Assembly (NCBI GenBank): GCA_016617855.1
Contig: JAECUM010001863.1
Span: 1-64,000, forward strand
Length of the DNA stretch: 64,000 nucleotides
Direction: 5' to 3'
From: Megalonaias nervosa
Lineage: Eukaryota > Mollusca > Bivalvia > Unionida > Unionidae
Under the pieces are notes generated by a model. It was not told the DNA's origin and did no database searches. It saw nothing but the letters and a program-made list of their open reading frames with translations. Numbering within the stretch: the stretch's first letter is position 1; each line of letters opens with the position of its first letter. Below are positions 11,936 to 23,732 of the stretch, piece after piece. Both the position numbers and the translations under genes were made by a program.

Positions 11936-14085
11936 CTGCATTTTTATGAGGATATTTGAACGAGTTTTTCTGAAACATTGAAAGAACATTTCCAGTTGGT
12001 CTGGAATGGAGAGATTTTTTCGATCGAACTGTATTCTGCTTTTATACTTACGATTAACTGGATTTATTAGCTGGGTCAATTCTGTTTGATGTATATGTGA
12101 CTGGAACAGTGGAAGGACTTGCCTTGATGCAGTTTCACATGTGTATATGTTGTGCCATTGCATGTTTGGTATCATAATGTCGGGAAAACATGAATTTTCA
12201 ACATAAATAATTACTATTATGGCTCATCCCCAACTCTAATGACTTTGCTTACATTTTAAATATATATTTGACTGTGATTTCATCTCATAAGAACGTAATA
12301 ATCTGTACAAACAATTCCTAGGAGGTACTATAAGTAAATTAAATATCAAAATTAAAGATGAACATTCTAACATAATTGCGTTTAATGGTATGCCAATTAC
12401 ATATCTGAAGCAAATAAGTTTACAATCGCGAACGCTTGAGTAGTTTGAGCACAGTATGTAAGCTAGAACAATAGGTACACAAAAGTAAAGGCAAATCAAT
12501 TTCCGCAATTCATATCAAATAAATCAAATAAATATCTCTATTGAGACCCTTAGAGTTTTGTTTCATATGAAAGGATGAAATAAATCAAGCACTAAGTTGG
12601 ACACTAAACAAGGACATTAAACTTGTACAGCAATCGAGTTGCAAAGTTAGTAAAACAATCGAATGCAGCTCATAAACGGGTGTTTTTTTTTAAAACAAAT
12701 AAGGGCTGACATAAGACTCTTGAGTCTAGTAACTGTGAAGAAAAATGAAGTTAATAATAAACTAAAAACTCTGGACTACAAAATCAAAAAATAAATTGTC
12801 TTCACTGTTAGAACTGCAAAAAGAAAGATGAAAGCATGAAAAGTATTTCCGTTGTTCAATAATTATACATTATGAATTTTATCAGCTGCTTTAATCACTT
12901 TGGAAATGTTTAGAGCTGAATCAAACACAACACTTGTAGGAAACGTTCGACAATTAATATAATCAACTAAACAAAGGGTATATGATTAATTATTTGCCGT
13001 AGATAGTGTTACGTATCGGCTCGTTCAAAAGTAACAAAAGAAAAGAGTGAAGACAACAATCTCTGTAAGTTTTAAGAAAAATAATTTAATTCCCTAGAAA
13101 ACACGGTGAAAAGGTGAAAATATGAAATAGGACTTACGGTTGTGAAGAAAATCCAAACATTTATCCTAGAACTGAAAAAATACAAGTCCTATCACTAAAT
13201 AATTTTAACTGAAATCCAGGTTCGAATCTTGACGACGTTCCAAGATGGAGAACGATGACGTCAGATGAAGTCTTTACACAAATGTCCAGAATTTCACGTT
13301 GAACTACAATTTGTACTGTACTGTTCCAATTAGAATGAATTTCACTGAATGCCTTTGTCTTAAACCACTTGTGTAGTTCTGCAGGGAAAAATAAATTATT
13401 ATTTAAAAAGTAGATGAGCTCCTATAGCTGTCATCTATAACAATACACATCTCGAGCTCTACAGATGTAATGAAAAATAAACTCTTTCCAGCACAAGAAA
13501 ACTAATACCTTCTTCTGAAGGTATAAGAACGATTGTATTTCACAGGGATCTAAGTGTTTAAAAACCTACCTGAGACGTCATTGCATGCACACGCACGAAG
13601 AACGCGTGGTTATTTCATCATCTAACAATCGCAGTACAAGATGTAAACACGTGTAACTAGAAATGACCTCGGCCACAACCAATCGTTTACGCCGATTGTT
13701 TATCCACCCGGCAATCTATTGAAAAAAACTTACGAAAGCCGAGAGTCATATTTACGTTCTAAATAAACACGATGTTTCTTTCAAAAATATCATATCCTGT
13801 GAACATAATTGTCATCATAATAAAATATAATGATACAAAAATGAAATAAAAAGAATTCAAATTTTAACACACAAGTAATTAAATTACATGGTCGTAACAA
13901 TAGCTAGGCGATGGAAATAAAGTCTCTAGAACATTTTAATAAATTGTACTCTCGACTTCAACAGTTGTGGGAATATGTATACGTTGAGAACATAAACAAT
14001 TAGCAAGATATTTTAAATTAGTTTAGGACTTTAAAGCTGGTGTGAAAAAGTTGGATAATAGATTGATAGCAGTGAATAACTCTTT
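11936..14085. other. AT-rich non-coding region
   Basis: No protein motif is recognised on either strand. 13,020-13,380 shows weak similarity in layout (AT-rich start, GACTTACGG or AACTTACAG string, AAATCC) to 24,400-24,700 and perhaps to the dispersed repeat at 4.0 and 16.6 kb. I cannot establish a family by eye. Confidence 0.4.
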
Positions 14086-14089
14086 CACA

Positions 14090-14390
14090 ATTACAGAGGA
14101 TGATCGACTTTAAGGCAGTAAATCTTTCAATTACAGGGGATGATCGGCTTTAACACAGTCAGTAAATCTTTCAACTACATGGGATGATCGGCTTTAAGGC
14201 AGTCAGTAAATCTTTCAATTACAGGGGATGATCTGCTTTAAAGTAGTCAATAAGTCTTTGACAACTGCAAGAGATGATCAACGTTAAGGCAGTCAATAAT
14301 TCGTTGACAATTACATTGAAATATCAACTTCAAGTTAGTCACACAATCTTTCACATTACAGAGGATGATCGAATTTGAGTCTAAATAAGT
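14090..14390. repeat. ~44-bp tandem array (6-7 copies)
   Basis: The core GGATGATCGGCTTTAAGGCAGTCAGTAAATCTTTCAATTACA recurs at about 14101, 14141, 14185, 14229 and 14274, and with more divergence to 14390. Spacing is 40-45 bp. Non-coding. Confidence 0.85.
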
Positions 14391-14930
14391 AATAATAACG
14401 TGTAATAAAGCTAGGCATAACGATCCTGGGAGTTATTTTAATAAGATGATAGATTTAACACGATTACTGAAAAAGGACTTTCTAAAATGGTGTGGAGGGG
14501 GGTGGGCTTTTTTGTGTTTGTGCTTCGTGACATTTTTGTTGCTGTTTTAACCACAGGAGAATAAGTTGGATCAGAGGTTTACAGAAACTGGTACATACTT
14601 CTGAGATAAACACAAAACAAACACATATGATTATGCATTGCATGGAACAGGGCAAAGATTAGCAAATGTTCGACGAGGTAAACGCCTACAGATAAACAGA
14701 CAAAGAAACCCAGATGCACACGACATGTTTATTTATTTCGATCCTGATATACAACCGAATATTCACGACAATCAATTAAAATCTATTATTTCCTAGGTAG
14801 ATTGTTCAGGTAATCATTTCTTCAGTTTATCATATTTTGTTTCATTTCGCTCGGTTTAATAAGACTCCACGAATGATTGAATTCCATAATCAACTGTACT
14901 TTTATTTTCAGCAAAGTTTTTTCAATTCTT

Positions 14931-15215
14931 CTAAGCGTATGAATTATTTCCAATTTTTTTAGCTGTGTCAAAATCAGCTACGTCATAAGCTGAATCATCA
15001 TGTGACATTTTCAATGTAAATTCGTTTTCCATAACTTCTGTTTCTATTTTTACATAATCGTTGTGGATTGACCTTTTCCAACCTATTATATCGTTTAGTT
15101 GTATTGTAACTTTAGGCGAATATATATTTCTGTTTTTTATCAACATCAGAGACGTAATGTATTTTTTCTTCATCCAATACCCATTTAACAATCGGTTAGT
15201 GCTTGATGATGCTTA
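14931..15215 (-). pseudogene. Fragment paralogous to 23.1-23.3 kb
   Basis: Minus-strand DNA here aligns by eye with 23111-23296. Shared runs include the GTTAAAT followed by ATTGAAGAAG-like stretch, ATTACGYCTCTGATGT, and the AAACGTATA/CGCCTA tail. The two differ by small indels, so their open frames are not in the same phase, which indicates at least one is a pseudogene. The protein is not recognised; the 23-kb copy has an acidic stretch (SDIEEGINYASDV). Likely a dispersed gene fragment or transposon piece. Confidence 0.45.
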
Positions 15216-15469
15216 GATCAATTTGTTATCAATAAGTGAAACTCGTAAATGTTCATTTTTTCTGAAACATTGCGTAACAAATTATGCTTGAAATCGACCG
15301 GTGGAACATTGTTATTCTCTTGAGTGCTATTTTGTAACAAAACCAGTTTTTTTAGCACACCTTGTACCATCCAACCGGTTAAACAAATACACTTTTTATA
15401 TCTAGATGTTGCTATTGTGTTTAACTCAAAAACTATTTGGTATTACTTATCTGAAAACTGTCAAAGTGC

Positions 15470-15600
15470 AGTCTACAATCGTGGACAAAAGTTAGCAATT
15501 TAAATATATTGTTTACCAATGACCGTAAGCTTAAACAACAACCAACAATCAAGGATAAAAGTTACCAACACAATATATACGTAACTCGTCCCCTCATAAC
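15470..15600. repeat. Short dispersed repeat (also at 18,056-18,170)
   Basis: The string CGTGGACAAAAGTTAG followed by an A/T-rich stretch, ATTGTTT and then a second GGATAAAAG element is found here and again at 18,062-18,150 in the same orientation. It brackets the Gypsy remnant. I do not think it is an LTR; see the rejected list. Confidence 0.6.
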
Positions 15601-15734
15601 AAAGGATTTATACAACAAAGCATTATTTTGCACATTAGTTAGATATACATTTGACACTATGATAATTAAAATTACATGGAAAGGTGTCTTTATGAATGTG
15701 GCAAAGTATAAATAAAGAAATACGGTACTTTTAT

Positions 15735-16100
15735 ACTCGTGAAAGTGCATTTGCAATCAGAGTATCGTTTCCCGTGATGCACCAAAAGTCATTATTTTAT
15801 ACCTGCAACATGAAACTTAATTTCAGCAATTTCAATTTCTTTATTTTCATTTTGTTAATGTAATTAAGCGGTTTTCGATCACTGAATACAATAACCAGAG
15901 AAGCAGCTAAACTTATGTACACTTCAAAATGTTGCAAAGCCGATATAAAGACAAACATTCCTTCTCTTTTGTGGAATAATTACTTTGTTAAGCGTTTAAA
16001 AAAAATAAATCACACTGGATGATCCATGACATGTTTTGTCTTTATAAATCAATCCTCCACCTGTCCCTACGGCACTTGCATCAGCAGATATTGTAAATAA
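15735..16100 (-). pseudogene. Ty3/Gypsy retrotransposon RNase H fragment
   Basis: Translated on the minus strand in two frames. 16100-15990 reads SADASAVGTGGGLIY, which matches the first catalytic Asp region of Gypsy RNase H. After a stop and frameshift, 15980-15740 reads LQHFEVYISLAASLV, FSDRKPLNYINKMK and NDTLIANALSRV, matching the SDHxPL, RRLLRWSLxLQ and GxxNxIADALSR region of the family. It would have degraded the RNA strand of the hybrid during reverse transcription. Stops and frameshifts show it is dead. It lies downstream, in element orientation, of a protease-region fragment at 17.86-18.06 kb, so both are remains of one element whose RT and integrase regions are lost or unrecognisable. 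Confidence 0.88.
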
Positions 16101-16604
16101 CAGGCACAACCTGATTGATTGAATGATTAACTGTATCAACATAATCATTCAACACATTTATATGGCAAGTTTATTCTGTTTTCGCCTCCCACGAGTGTTA
16201 ATTATTTAATTTAAGTCACACGTGTATAATGACCATATAAGTCTGCAGATTATTTACAGTTATGGAGACGATAGCCAGATCTTTTTCACCAGGCTGAAAA
16301 TTTTTTGATCTTTCTTGTTCAATCATACCCTAATTTCATTTTTGACATCGGTAGATTTACGATTAATTCTTGTTACTTCATAAGCCTTAAACAACTTAGG
16401 CACAGTCAGGAAGATTAGTCTTTAAATCTTCATTTGAAAGAAATATAATTTTTAATAACTTCATTGGTTCACGAACATTTTCTCCAGAAACTTTTTCATA
16501 AGGATATAACCTAATGATTCTTGAGCTGCTTTTCTAACAGCAATCAACAGCAAATAAACACCGGCATCCCAATATATTCACGTTCTTACAACTCTATTGT
16601 CAAA

Positions 16605-17225
16605 ACAAAGTAACAGAAAGAAGCAAAACCAACAAGTTTGTCAAACTAAACAAACATTTTGTTATCAATGTTATAATTGTTATAAAGTATTATGAAGTGA
16701 ATCCTAAATCATCCTGACAAAGTTCTATATATGCCGAAATGACTGAAAAGTAAAAAAGTTAAATAAATTTCAAAACCGGAAATGTACTTGTCCGCCAAGA
16801 ACCGTTGAGTGGTCAGGATGGCGTTGTCCAGAATTCCTTTGAATAATTCACAACAGTTCCAGAATAATATCATAGTCCAAATAACGAGCACAAATGTTTT
16901 CTCTCGAATGTTTTCTAAGTACAACATAAAGCACGTCTGCAGACGTATAACATGAACACACAAAATGAGGATGACTCCAACATGGGAATGAATATGATTG
17001 CTCAGTTCTTTCCTTGTATTCACCTTCTACTGCGAGTAAATTTCATAATATATCCCACGTGACGAATCATGCCACTCATTTTGCCTCGAACTTGCCTATT
17101 CATGTGACCTAGTCCAAACAATCGGAAGTTATTGAATTCTTCTAGAATCGTCGAAACAACGTCAGCCAATGAAAACTTAAAGACATCATGAAGTCTTATT
17201 ATTACGATTACTAGTAGTAATTGTC
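16605..17225. repeat. Dispersed repeat, copy B
   Basis: Second copy of the repeat at 3990-4665 in the same orientation, lying where the reverse transcriptase of the Gypsy remnant would be expected. It probably inserted there after the retrotransposon died. The open frame 16709-17023 (-) is part of the repeat and has no recognisable domain. Confidence 0.7.
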
Positions 17226-17859
17226 AACAAATATATATGTATTTATATGTACTTTTACGCTCATAAAAGTCTCAGGTCACGTAGGCAAAATCTAACTAAA
17301 TACATTTTGTATAATTTACAACCACGAATAAAAATTGCAAAAGTTAAATAAAATCCTGTAGAAGGAGACCAAAAATACAGAGATTCAATACACTGTATCA
17401 GAGCAATATGACTGAATAATATTCTTCAAAATGTGACGAAATCTCTCCAAAAGCGCCGTGAATTTCAGGTTGATAGACAGAAGATATCAACTGTTGATTC
17501 ACGCTTACCGTTTGTTTATAATTTCCCACATACAATATGACCCTTGATCAAACTATCAAATTGTATTGAAGGACAAAAGGTTTGTTTGTTTTTTTAAAAA
17601 AAATTGATCAAAGCCTTTTCTGTGTGTCTGGTTTTTAATATTCCTGAACTTAGCTGACTCTGGAAATCTTGTGGACGCACACATTATGGCCAATAAGAAT
17701 CAGTTGTCTGAGTTGATTCTGGGGAAGGGACCGGCAATGGCTAGCATTTTTCTGCTAAATATTTCGTCAAATGCAGTTAAATGTTAGAATAATTTCCGGA
17801 TCAACACCATTCTCAAAAGCTATTTGGCTACTGCAGAAACTGGGTATAAATCAGGGATT

Positions 17860-18060
17860 TCAATCTCAATAAGATCAACTTTTTGATCAAAGCAAGGCTT
17901 GTCAGTTACAAGTAGATTAACCACGATCTAATCTCAAGAAAAGTTATTGCCTAGTAATAGATTAATACCCTCGACTGGTAATGCAGTAAATGTGTCGACA
18001 GTCACTTTGCAATTCAAAAGATCACGTTTACAAATACCATTAATTTTAACGTACAATGTA
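17860..18060 (-). pseudogene. Ty3/Gypsy protease-region fragment
   Basis: The minus-strand frame reads VKINGICKRDLLNCKV, then LPVEGINLLLGNNF, two stops, then VVNLLVTDKPCFDQ and EIPDLYPVSAV. The pattern LPVEGxNLLLGNDxxGxKVVxxPxVT is what I know from the aspartic-protease end of Gypsy Pol polyproteins in molluscs. Two in-frame stops and missing flanks show decay. Orientation and position match the RNase H fragment at 15.7-16.1 kb. Confidence 0.75.
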
Positions 18061-18170
18061 CAGTCGTGGACAAAAGTTAGTTATTGAAATATGTTGTTTG
18101 CAAATAGCTATTAGATTAAACTATAGAGTACAATCAATGGATAAAAGAGAAGTACTCAATATAGATATTC
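18056..18170. repeat. Short dispersed repeat, second copy
   Basis: The direct-orientation partner of 15,470-15,600 (CGTGGACAAAAGTTAG core). Confidence 0.6.
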
Positions 18171-18758
18171 ATAAGAGCTGGTACACTAAATTTCTTACAT
18201 GCTGAGGTATATTATTTCAAATTTAACCTATTAATTGATGGATTATTTCCCTCTTCGACTTGAAACATTGAACATACAATCAAAAATTTGCTAATTTGGA
18301 AGTAAACGTGAAATCTGTACATTGATGATTTGATGAATTAAGGAACAATATTATTTGTTAAATACCGGTAGTAAATCCCAAAAATCAGTTATTATCACCC
18401 ACTCACTGCCCTGTTGACTAGATGTTACCTAAATTTCATATCAAACAGTGCTGTGTACCAGTTCCGAAAATCTTCACAATCAAAGTTTAAGTTGTTATAT
18501 AACCTCCTGCCCTATTTGTAATGTTGCCGAAGCTTAGTTTAATATTCTTGTTGTTGCTATATGTGTTGCTATATTTTGAAGTCTTTTTTCTGTGCTATTA
18601 TTTTTCTTATACAAATTTTAGGGGGGGTATTCTATGTATTCATCATTATCAAGTAGATAGTTCTGCATCACCTCTTCATCCTCTTGCCTTCTGCATCTTC
18701 TTTTTACTCTCTTTCTGGATCTTTCCCTTCTCTTTTCCTCTTCTCTTTCATTGATAGT

Positions 18759-19902
18759 TTAATTCTCTGATTTTTCCCTTTCTGGTTGTGGTACTGTCCT
18801 TGTTTCATGAGTAATTTCTTCCAGCGGTATCGATACCATCACGTTTGTTTTTGTTTTTTTTTTTCTTCTTGGTTCTGGCCTTGGTTCTTTCATAATTTCC
18901 GGTACTGTCTGTGTTATTATTCTTGATGCTGTGTTAGCCTCCTCTCTCGCTTGCGGTGATGTCCCTGTTATTGTTGTTGTTGGTGGTGCTTTGTTTAAAT
19001 CTTCTCCGTTTGTTGTTGTTGTTGTTGTTGTTATGATCTCTGTAATTGCTTCTTGTACCGTTTGCAATCTTAATACATCTGGTTGTCTTAATGAAGAGCT
19101 TGGTACTTCCTTGGATTCCTTACTGTTTAATTTGGTTTCACTTATTCTCTTCTCTGGTTGGTTTTTCAGTCCTTGTTGGTGCTTATGCCGTTGTTTTTGG
19201 TTTAGATTGTTTTTCTTCCCAGAAGCTTCTTTCGTCCCCTCTTCTTTGTTTGTTGGGCCGTTATGTGGTGTGTCACCTGTATTCCCCACATCTGTTGCAT
19301 TTCTGTGGTATATACAGCCTTTATACCAAGACTTGGTCAAGAACCCATGTAAGAAGAATGCTGGTTTGATCTTGAATACTTCCTTTCTTTTCTATTTCAA
19401 GAATTCTTATCCCATTTTTTATGCGGGTAAGAGGGATTACATCCATTTTCGCATTGATCACCTTCACATTAAGTTTTTCTTCAAATCTTTTGACTGTTAC
19501 CTCTAGGGGGATCTCCATTGATATATCTGATTGGTGCATCTCTGTTGACTTCTTTTTAATTTTCCTTAGTATTAGTTCCGGTTCTTTTACCAACACTTTT
19601 CCCGCTCCAATTTCCATTTCCCCAAACGGTAATATAGGCCTATTTCCCTTGGGCAGTAGTATCCATCCTGTAAACCCTTTTATATTCAGTGAGTCTGCCA
19701 GATCCACAAAGTATTTATTCTTGAGTTGTAATGCTACCATTAAACCTGACATGCTTGGTCTTTTTTCCATGGGTATCTCTGAAATATCAATTTCCAGTGT
19801 GCCTTCTTTATACATGCACTCCAGAAAATCACCGTTCTCTGTCTCTATCCTTCTTGTAACGAAAATTTTTTCAAGTTCTGTGAGTTCCTTGTTGGACGCC
19901 AT
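18759..19902 (-). pseudogene. Gag/ORF1-like retroelement protein with dead zinc knuckle
   Basis: Two overlapping minus-strand frames make one broken gene: 19902-19321 (193 codons, starts MASNKELTELEK) and 19340-18759 (193 codons). The first half is a mixed alpha/beta domain with FTGWILLPKGNR. Across the junction, in the third frame at about 19312-19255, the DNA reads CNRCGEYR, stop, HTT, stop, RPNK. That is the wreck of a CxxCGxxGHTTxxC nucleic-acid-binding zinc knuckle. The second half is low-complexity (poly-Thr, Lys/Gln/Glu-rich). This layout fits a gag or LINE ORF1 protein. No reverse transcriptase follows downstream, so the copy is 3'-truncated or separated from its pol. The open plus-strand frames here (18931-19506, 19421-20107) are antisense shadows. 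Confidence 0.65.
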
Positions 19903-20107
19903 TTTCCCTCGCGCTAACCGTGCTACTCACTATCATTTTTTCAATTTTCCAATTTCAGCTCACTTTGTATTAGTCTCTTGTAGATTTATAATTTTGTATT
20001 TTTTTAAATCCTTGATTGCGAAAATCTGTCTCTTAAGTCTTCATTTCTCTTTCCAGCTACTAGTTCTATTGCAGAGTCTGCTTTGTCCGGGCCATTTTGA
20101 GATTTAG

Positions 20108-20720
20108 TTGCTATTACATAAACGCTCTGTCTTGAGCGACCACCTGCTGAACGCGACCAGCGCCGGCATTGTCTTAGCTAAATATGCATATCGACACTGC
20201 TATGAACCACCGCATCGCAAAAACGAGGATAAACTCCACCGACCTTTATTTAATCCCTGTAACAACAACCACTCATACCGTTCTAAAAAAAATAAGCTGG
20301 CTTTCGATATCTGAAATTTTGTAGGTGTGCTTATAGTGATGAATAGTTTCTGTTGTAAACCAAACTAAAGTACATGTATATTAATTCCTAATCTGGTTCC
20401 CTGCTTTGTATGCTCCATGCATTGTTCTCCGCTATTTGTATATGGGGAGAGCAATGCTGGGAGAATACGAAGCAGGAAACCAGACTAATTATTTTCGCAC
20501 TTAGCCTGCTGCCCAGCCTTATATCATATATATGAGCAGGACCCAGCATCCCCTTGAACGACCGTATCGCGAGAACAGAGACAGACACCACTGACTTATA
20601 TGTAATCAACTGTTACAATGAACGCTTCATTGTTCTGATAAAAACAAACACAAACAGAATTTTAAAAAAAGATTGTGGCTACCGTTGATTGATGTTACAG
20701 TCCGTAATCCAGGCTAATGT
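20108..20720. repeat. Two copies of a short interspersed repeat
   Basis: About 20205-20310 (CCGCATCGCAAAAACGAGGATAA...) and 20560-20650 (CCGTATCGCGAGAACAGAGACAG...) resemble each other in the same orientation. Each is followed by a CTGTTACAA-like string, TCATTGTTCTGATAAAAA or its counterpart, and an A-rich tail. The CTGTCTTGAGCGACCACC motif at about 20128 recurs in altered form at 21608. This looks like SINE or MITE debris. Confidence 0.5.
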
Positions 20721-23100
20721 ACATGTCACGAATTGCCTTTGTGGTTCCGAAATTGACGTAGTGGTCGCATATATTGTTTGTCGTTAGAGTTAATCCGTAT
20801 TGCCTGGGGGTGAATAAGGTCATAGTCTATTAAACCAGCAAGAGAGAATCGTATGCGGGATTCGATTGATAGTGTTCAAGACTTGCGATGTTTTTGTTTT
20901 TTCGCCGGATGTTAAGTGATTACATCCCAATCACAAAGTTGTCGTCAATTCAAGTTGGAGCGACCGGGTTACACACTTTGTTTATAGAGTTAATCCCTGT
21001 ATGTCTTCTTTGAATAAACCCGTTCACTTTTGTCTCTGCGTAAATGGTTCTGTTTCTGGATAAGATAATTTTTTTTTATTAATTGTTACACATGCAATAC
21101 ACATGCATACACTCTTCGTATTTTCCCCAAAGCCCAGTCAAAACCGTCTTTACGTTCAACATTACAACTGAGCACTAATAATGTTAACATGTAGAACCTT
21201 AATAACAATGGACGAACCTCCAACTTAAAAGAGAAATTTTAAGCCTAGAGAAAATAATTACTGTAACTGAAAGAAGTGAAAAAGAGCAGACCATTAAAAA
21301 AAAAAGCTGTTTAAACGTCGGCAAAACAAATTTTTGATGTTATAAAGGAAAAGGAGTACATCAAAACGATTTCATATCCTAAAATATGTGATCTTCAAAT
21401 GTAAATGTGATTTCATGTTTAATGATAGAAGTATATCTTTATTGCTATATTATTTTGTTTTTAGATGAATGCATACAATATTTTGGCAAGAACTATTAAT
21501 AAAGAATGGAATATGTGTACAGTAATTGTGGTTATTTTTCTATAAACTGTTCTGCAACTGGACATTGGAAACTGGTCTTTTTGTAGACACCTGCTATGAG
21601 AGACCATCTGTCTTGAGAGACAGCTTTTTGTTGGCAGAACGGGCGATCTCTCATAAGACGTTTTACTGTACATACCTTCAACTTCAGTCATGTTATATTT
21701 TCAAGGTACGTTTAAGTACACTGCCATGGAGTGTAGAGAGTAAGTAGTATCATAGACCTATCGCACGCTTTGGAATACGGTGGGTGGTTTTGTTTATTAA
21801 TTCCTGGTAGATTTGTTACGAGTAATGAGTAGCCCAACATTCGATACTGGCAACAGGCGGTGGCAGGTAAATTATCACGACTTTATTCATAAGCTACGGA
21901 GTGCAAGAGTCATGAATTGCACAGAAAGGGTAGGGTTTTTGTTTTCTTTTTTCAATTTATTTTAGTCCTGTTTAATTTATTGCCATAATAAATTGGTAAT
22001 GGTGTAAGCACCTATGCTTTCAATATCGTAGTAAAGATGCCTTAACTACAGCGCTTTCTCGGTCGATTAAAATAGTATGAAACATCTAGCTATTATATCA
22101 TTCTTGTTGAAGTTATTTTAAGTATTATCAACATGTCAAAAGGACACGTCTAAAACAAATATTTTATTTTTATCTATGTGCAACGTTTCTTCAGTCCCTT
22201 CCCAAATATAAATGAATTCCTAATGTTGCCATTCCTATATATGCTTTTATTGAAATTAAGAGCTCTAAAATATAAAAACCTGTCTGAATCATGAAATATA
22301 AACTATGTTCTAATCTGTATTTATATTAACAACAATGCTCGTAATTTAACTTCAGTTGACATTGAACTGTGCACAATAAAGGACAAACTAAACAAAAAAC
22401 TAATTCTATTTTAATACATGAAGAATCAGAGAATTCTTTCCTGATGGAACACAAAACAATAGTACGAACTTTCAGTTTTACAGCTTCCTCTCCAAGAAAT
22501 CAGATGCATTATTGTGGGTCAGCTATCATCCTTAAGAAATTGAGATATATATAAAATGTAGATTTTAAGCTAGAGGTTCTGTCCACTAGAGTGCCGTAGA
22601 TGTACAAATAATATTCATCAGACGCACCTGATATACCATCTCGGTCTAAGACGATTAAACATCAATTGCACAAGACGTATTGATAGAAATGTTAGATTCA
22701 GCTCCATAGTGTTTTATTGTTAATGAGAATAAATATACGAATGTGTTAAAAACAGAAGAAAAAAAAAACTCAGCTATCCTGTCTAGAACAATACCTGTAT
22801 TTATCATGAAATACTTGTAGTAGTGCCTCGTGTTTGCTACTCTACCCGTATCTCATAATGTAATTTATCTCATCATTGGCCGTACTGTTAAAAAAAACGG
22901 CAATTGTCTTGTGACTATTTTCACTGATTATGATATTCAACATCATCTTTTTTTATGATTGTTAGGTACAATAAAGAATAAATAAAACTAATTGAATACA
23001 TAATCACCATGACCAGTTATAAATATAAAGTTGTTTCGAGAAATTCAATCTGTGGGGTTTGTTTTAATTGTTACAGATTGACCAAGTCAAGTTTACAAGA
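20721..23100. other. No gene recognised
   Basis: AT-rich sequence with only short open frames and no motif. The opposed frames at 21461-21747 overlap the AGAGACCATCTGTCTTGAGAGACAG repeat-like segment and look like repeat DNA. Confidence 0.45.
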
Positions 23101-23110
23101 TATTCAGATT

Positions 23111-23296
23111 TTACAATAAAGGTATACGTTTACTATACATATTCATCACATCAGAGGCGTAATTTATTCCTTCTTCAATGTCTGATTTAACCATCTTGCT
23201 ATCAGGGTTGATGCTACTTATATCATTGCTATCCTCGCTAAGTTTTGAGTATTTATATGTGGGCTCTGGGGGACAGATATGACCCTTGGAGGACAA
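23111..23296 (-). pseudogene. Gene fragment paralogous to 14.9-15.2 kb
   Basis: A 61-codon minus-strand frame starting MSSKGHICPPEPTY with an acidic stretch (SKMVKSDIEEG). It aligns by eye with 14931-15215. Its 5' part overlaps the repeat at 23240-23600 that is also found inverted at 50.3-50.9 kb, so the frame may belong to that repeat family. No function recognised. Confidence 0.4.
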
Positions 23297-23600
23297 ATGA
23301 GAACTCCTCTGTTACATTAGTCCATAGGTTTAAGACGGGAATGGATTTGTATGGGAAAAAAGTGTTTATTGGGAATCGGTAACAGTCTCACAAGTTCCTG
23401 ACCTTAACGGGGCTGACAAGGTAACAGTGTTAGAGTGGGCATCAATAAGAGCCACTATACACTATAAGTAATTATGGGAAATCCTATGTTAATGAGTCCA
23501 TAGGTCGAGCATTAGAATGGGATTATAGTGACAAAAGAGTTAATAGGGACAAAAGTGTTTATTGGGTAAGAAGGATTTATGCGGACAAATGGGAAGTGTG
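23240..23600 (+). repeat. Dispersed repeat, also inverted at 50.3-50.9 kb
   Basis: Strings such as GGGGGACAGATATGACCCTTGG, ATTAGTCCATAGGTTTAA and GGACAAAAGTGTTTATTGGG recur in diverged form on the opposite strand between 50,900 and 50,310. Within this copy the ATGTTAATGAGTCCATAGG module occurs twice, so there is internal duplication. Confidence 0.7.
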
Positions 23601-23696
23601 ATGTTAATATTATCAACATACAAACACATTCACAAGACAGAGACAAACACCTATGGGAATATTTTAATAGTATCAATCTTTTCGTGCCATGTGGAT

Positions 23697-23712
23697 GGCC
23701 CTGAAAATGGCC
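23697..23712 (-). promoter_or_regulatory. Degenerate histone-type 3' stem-loop
   Basis: On the minus strand the sequence is GGCCATTTTCAGGGCC, one base away from the metazoan replication-dependent histone stem-loop consensus GGCYCTTTTCAGRGCC. The altered base breaks one stem pair. It lies about 20 nt after the TGA of the frame ending at 23733, and a purine-rich CGAAAAGAT lies just downstream, where a histone downstream element would sit. A perfect version is at 63747-63762 in a similar context. Confidence 0.55.
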
Positions 23713-23732
23713 GCTGGGGTTTGTTAACTAAA

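Noticed and set aside
15470..18170. Direct repeats (CGTGGACAAAAGTTAG) as LTRs of the Gypsy relic
   Set aside because: Only about 100-130 bp are similar, no TG...CA ends, no primer-binding site or polypurine tract seen, and the inner copy at 18.06 kb abuts the protease region with no room for gag; more likely a common short repeat.
18931..20107. Long plus-strand open frames (191 and 228 codons)
   Set aside because: They are antisense to the gag/ORF1-like minus-strand frames, have hydrophobic low-complexity composition expected from the complement of Lys/Glu-rich sequence, and no domain.
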